A DNA stretch of 25,845 nt from DATEPR01 sp036503065 (lineage in GTDB: Bacteria > Actinomycetota > Actinomycetes > Mycobacteriales > Pseudonocardiaceae). This document shows positions 23,836 through 25,845 of the stretch, piece after piece. Positions within the stretch are counted from its first letter, which is position 1; each line of letters opens with the position of its first letter. The position numbers were made by a program, and so were the translations under genes. The notes beneath the pieces were generated by a model. That model ran no database searches, was not told where the DNA came from, and saw nothing but the letters and a program-made list of their open reading frames with translations. Location of the stretch: positions 1-25,845 of the forward strand of contig DASXXM010000033.1 in the NCBI GenBank assembly GCA_036503065.1. The letters are read 5' to 3'.

Positions 23836-24852
23836 ATGACCCGACCCGTCACGCTGTTCACCGGCCAGTGGGCCGACCTGCCGTTCACCGAAGTGTGCCG
23901 GCTCGCGTCGGACATGGGCTACGACGGCTTGGAGATCGCCTGCTGGGGCGACCACTTCGACGTCGAGGCGGCACTGGCGGACGACGCGTACCTGCCCCGG
24001 CTGCGCGCGATCCTCGCCGAGCACAACCTGCGGGTGTGGACGATCTCCTGCCACCTGACCAGCCAGGCCGTCTGCGACCACCCCATCGACGAGCGCCACC
24101 GCGCCATCCTGCCGGCCCGGGTGTGGGGCGACGGCAAGCCGGAAGGCGTGCGAGAACGCGCCGCCGAGGAGATCAAGAACACCGCGCGCGCCGCGGCCCT
24201 GCTCGGCGTGGACACGGTCGTCGGGTTCACCGGTTCGTCGATCTGGCACACGGTCGCGATGTTCCCGCCGGTCCCCGCCGCAATGGTCGACCGCGGTTTC
24301 ACCGACTTCGCCGACCGCTGGCACCCGATCCTCGACGTGTTCGACAGCGAAGGCGTCCGCTACGCGCACGAGGTCCATCCCGGCGAGATCGCCTACGACT
24401 ACTGGACAACAGTGCGCGCACTGGACGCCATCGGTCACCGGCCGGCGTTCGGCCTCAACTTCGACCCGAGCCACTTCGTCTGGCAGGACCTGGACCCGGT
24501 CGGCTTCCTCTACGACTTCCGCGACCGCATCTATCACGTCGACTGCAAGGAAACCGCGACCCGCTTCGACGGCCGCAACGGCAGGCTCGGCTCCCACCTG
24601 CCGTGGGGCGATCCCCGGCGCGGCTGGGACTTCGTGTCCACCGGCCACGGCCAGGTCCCCTGGGAGGCGTGCTTCCGGATGCTCAACAGCATCGGCTACC
24701 AGGGCCCGATCTCGGTCGAATGGGAGGACGCCGGCATGGACCGAATCGTCGGCGCCCGCGACGCGCTGGCCTTCGTCCGCGCCCTCACCCGCATCGAACC
24801 CCCAACCGCGTCCTTCGACGCCGCCTTCAGCTCGCTCCCCAACAGTCAGTGA
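23836..24852 (+). CDS. TIM-barrel sugar isomerase/epimerase-like (AP-endonuclease 2 fold)
   Basis: 338 aa; ATG 9 bp after the previous stop, GAGAGG upstream. Xylose-isomerase-like TIM barrel with metal ligands in order: HEVHP (Glu179, His181), FDPSHF (Asp210, His213), YHVDCKE (His234, Asp236, Lys238), SVEWED (Glu295, Glu297). Such enzymes are isomerases, epimerases, dehydratases or, next to Gfo/Idh/MocA oxidoreductases, lyases or hydrolases acting on 3-keto-glycosides. Either role would fit; the metal site supports activity. Last gene of the operon; its 3' end overlaps the convergent phosphoesterase gene by 26 bp. Confidence 0.9.
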   Translation: MTRPVTLFTGQWADLPFTEVCRLASDMGYDGLEIACWGDHFDVEAALADDAYLPRLRAILAEHNLRVWTISCHLTSQAVCDHPIDERHRAILPARVWGDGKPEGVRERAAEEIKNTARAAALLGVDTVVGFTGSSIWHTVAMFPPVPAAMVDRGFTDFADRWHPILDVFDSEGVRYAHEVHPGEIAYDYWTTVRALDAIGHRPAFGLNFDPSHFVWQDLDPVGFLYDFRDRIYHVDCKETATRFDGRNGRLGSHLPWGDPRRGWDFVSTGHGQVPWEACFRMLNSIGYQGPISVEWEDAGMDRIVGARDALAFVRALTRIEPPTASFDAAFSSLPNSQ

Positions 24853-25726
24853 CGGGCGCCGCGGATACCCCGATGGCCGGCAGGCCATAAGCGGCTTCCA
24901 CAGTGTGCAACACAGAATAGTGATCGATATGCTCAGCATAACGACCGGGCTTGACCAGGCCACCAACAACAATGGTGGGAATCTGGTTGGCCTGCGAGAA
25001 ATCGTCCTCGTCCCAGGTGACGATCAACAGGCTGCGATGCGCGAGCGCCCAACGAACATAGCCGTCCAGATTGGCCCGCAACCACCCGTCACCCTGACTG
25101 ACGGACCCGTCATGCATGTCGTCGGCCAGGTCGGGGATGACGAAGGACACCGTGGGAAGGCGGGTGTAGTCACCGGGAAACGCACGAAACGGCTGGTTGG
25201 CCGCGGCCGGCACGGTGGCGAAATCCACCCAGGGATTGTGCTTGCGGGCGTACGAGCCTGCCGAGCAGACGGTGGCGCCCACCGCCGGCAGTCCCTCCGA
25301 GTAACCGGCGAAGGTGAGCCCGGCCGACAGTAGCTGAGCACCGAGGTTGGCACCGGGGAAGGTATGCGGACACGAGTCATCCGTCAGCCCGTGAGTGGCG
25401 CCGGAGAACAACGCCAGGTAGTTGGGTTCACTCGGATGGCTCACCGCAAAGGACGACGTGAACAACGCGCCCCGCTCGGCCAGCGAGTTGAGATACGGCG
25501 CGTCCGGCCGACCGATCACATCAGCATACGAACGGTTCTCCTCGACCACGACCACCACATGATCCGGCCGAGGCACGGCCGGCGCCACGGTGGTCGGCAC
25601 GGCACTGCTGGTTGCCGATGGACCACTGCTGGTCGCCGCAGGGACAGGGGTGGCCGGTGGGGTGGCGGTTGGCGTGCCACAACTTGCGATGAGACACAGC
25701 ACGCATGCCACGAAGATGGTCTTCAC
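24827..25726 (-). CDS. Phosphoesterase-family lipoprotein (acid phosphatase/phospholipase C-like)
   Basis: 299 aa from GTG at 25726 (AAGGG 9 nt upstream). This start gives a lipoprotein signal with Cys16 (LIASC) and a Pro/Thr/Ser-rich linker; a longer in-frame start at 25801 would spoil it. Catalytic domain of the PF04185 type: HVVVVVEENRSY (56-67, Glu62/Asn64), SEPNYLALFSG (99-109), DDSCPHTFPG, VSFVIPDLADDMHD (193-206), LIVTWDEDDF (234-243) and HIDHYSVLHTVE (266-277). Expected to cleave phosphomonoesters or phosphodiesters outside the cell with metal. Cys119, Cys154 and Cys296 may form disulfides. Convergent with and overlapping the sugar operon; the 119 bp upstream to the window edge show no clear promoter. 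Confidence 0.87.
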   Translation of the reverse strand: MKTIFVACVLCLIASCGTPTATPPATPVPAATSSGPSATSSAVPTTVAPAVPRPDHVVVVVEENRSYADVIGRPDAPYLNSLAERGALFTSSFAVSHPSEPNYLALFSGATHGLTDDSCPHTFPGANLGAQLLSAGLTFAGYSEGLPAVGATVCSAGSYARKHNPWVDFATVPAAANQPFRAFPGDYTRLPTVSFVIPDLADDMHDGSVSQGDGWLRANLDGYVRWALAHRSLLIVTWDEDDFSQANQIPTIVVGGLVKPGRYAEHIDHYSVLHTVEAAYGLPAIGVSAAPVTDCWGAS

Positions 25727-25845
25727 CGCGTCACCCTTCAGTCTGTCAGCGCAGAGTACCCGGCCGCGCGGAATGACGTGACGACACAAAGGAACCTGCA
25801 TTCCCGTTCGTCTTGTACAGCATGAGTTGTTGCCGAACGGCCGTG

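Larger units (their letters stand above)
16894..24852 (+). other. Eight-gene sugar uptake and oxidation operon
   Basis: Gaps and overlaps run +3, -4, +9, -4, -16, +3, +9 bp, so one transcript is very likely. Order: binding lipoprotein, two permeases, SDR, ThuA, two Gfo/Idh/MocA enzymes, TIM-barrel enzyme. No glycosidase, kinase, aldolase or transport ATPase is included. The first step after import is therefore probably oxidation rather than phosphorylation or hydrolysis. The divergent ManD-like dehydratase could process an aldonate product. No hairpin terminator was found at the end. Confidence 0.8.

Noticed and set aside
21418..24972. 1184-codon open frame on the minus strand
   Set aside because: Antisense to four well-supported enzymes; its His/Arg/Val-rich, low-hydrophobicity sequence is the usual shadow of high-GC coding DNA and has no domain.

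Overview
The window is about 26 kb of high-GC DNA with third-position G/C bias, many GTG starts and one TTG start, Tat and lipoprotein signals, and many secreted proteins. This fits a mycelial actinomycete, possibly Pseudonocardiales; the family-level guess is inference. No rRNA, tRNA or CRISPR array was seen.

Layout. (1) <1-5004, minus strand: a secreted HExxE protein cut by the window edge; a translationally coupled pair of lipoproteins (YVTN-type beta-propeller and polysaccharide-deacetylase-like); and a DUF4037/nucleotidyltransferase-like protein. (2) 5160-7442, plus strand: a six-helix membrane protein and an acyl-CoA synthetase, ending at a near-perfect 19-bp-stem terminator. (3) 7555-11151: a large secreted EXORDIUM/PHI-1-like protein (minus), divergent from a small lipoprotein and a truncated-haemoglobin-like protein (plus). 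(4) 11213-14023, minus: a membrane-anchored TIR-WD40 protein that keeps the glutamate expected of TIR NADases. Upstream of it lies a probable transposase remnant. (5) 14299-24852: a carbohydrate-catabolic locus. (6) 24827-25726, minus: a lipoprotein phosphoesterase that overlaps the end of the catabolic operon tail to tail.

The catabolic locus is the most coherent system. A GntR/LacI-type regulator is coupled by ATGA to a D-mannonate/D-gluconate dehydratase-like enolase-superfamily enzyme (minus). Divergently, eight tightly packed genes encode an ABC sugar-binding lipoprotein, two permeases (no ATPase), an SDR dehydrogenase, a ThuA-domain protein, two different Gfo/Idh/MocA oxidoreductases and a TIM-barrel isomerase/lyase. 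Between the arms lie two inverted 14-bp sites sharing 12 positions. One of them overlaps the -35 box of a good sigma-70-type promoter (TTGACA-N18-TATGGT) for the operon. The gene set suggests import of an oligosaccharide or glycoside followed by oxidative (keto-sugar) processing, as in the ThuA/ThuB trehalose route, with the sugar acid feeding a ManD-like dehydratase. The substrate is not visible in the sequence.
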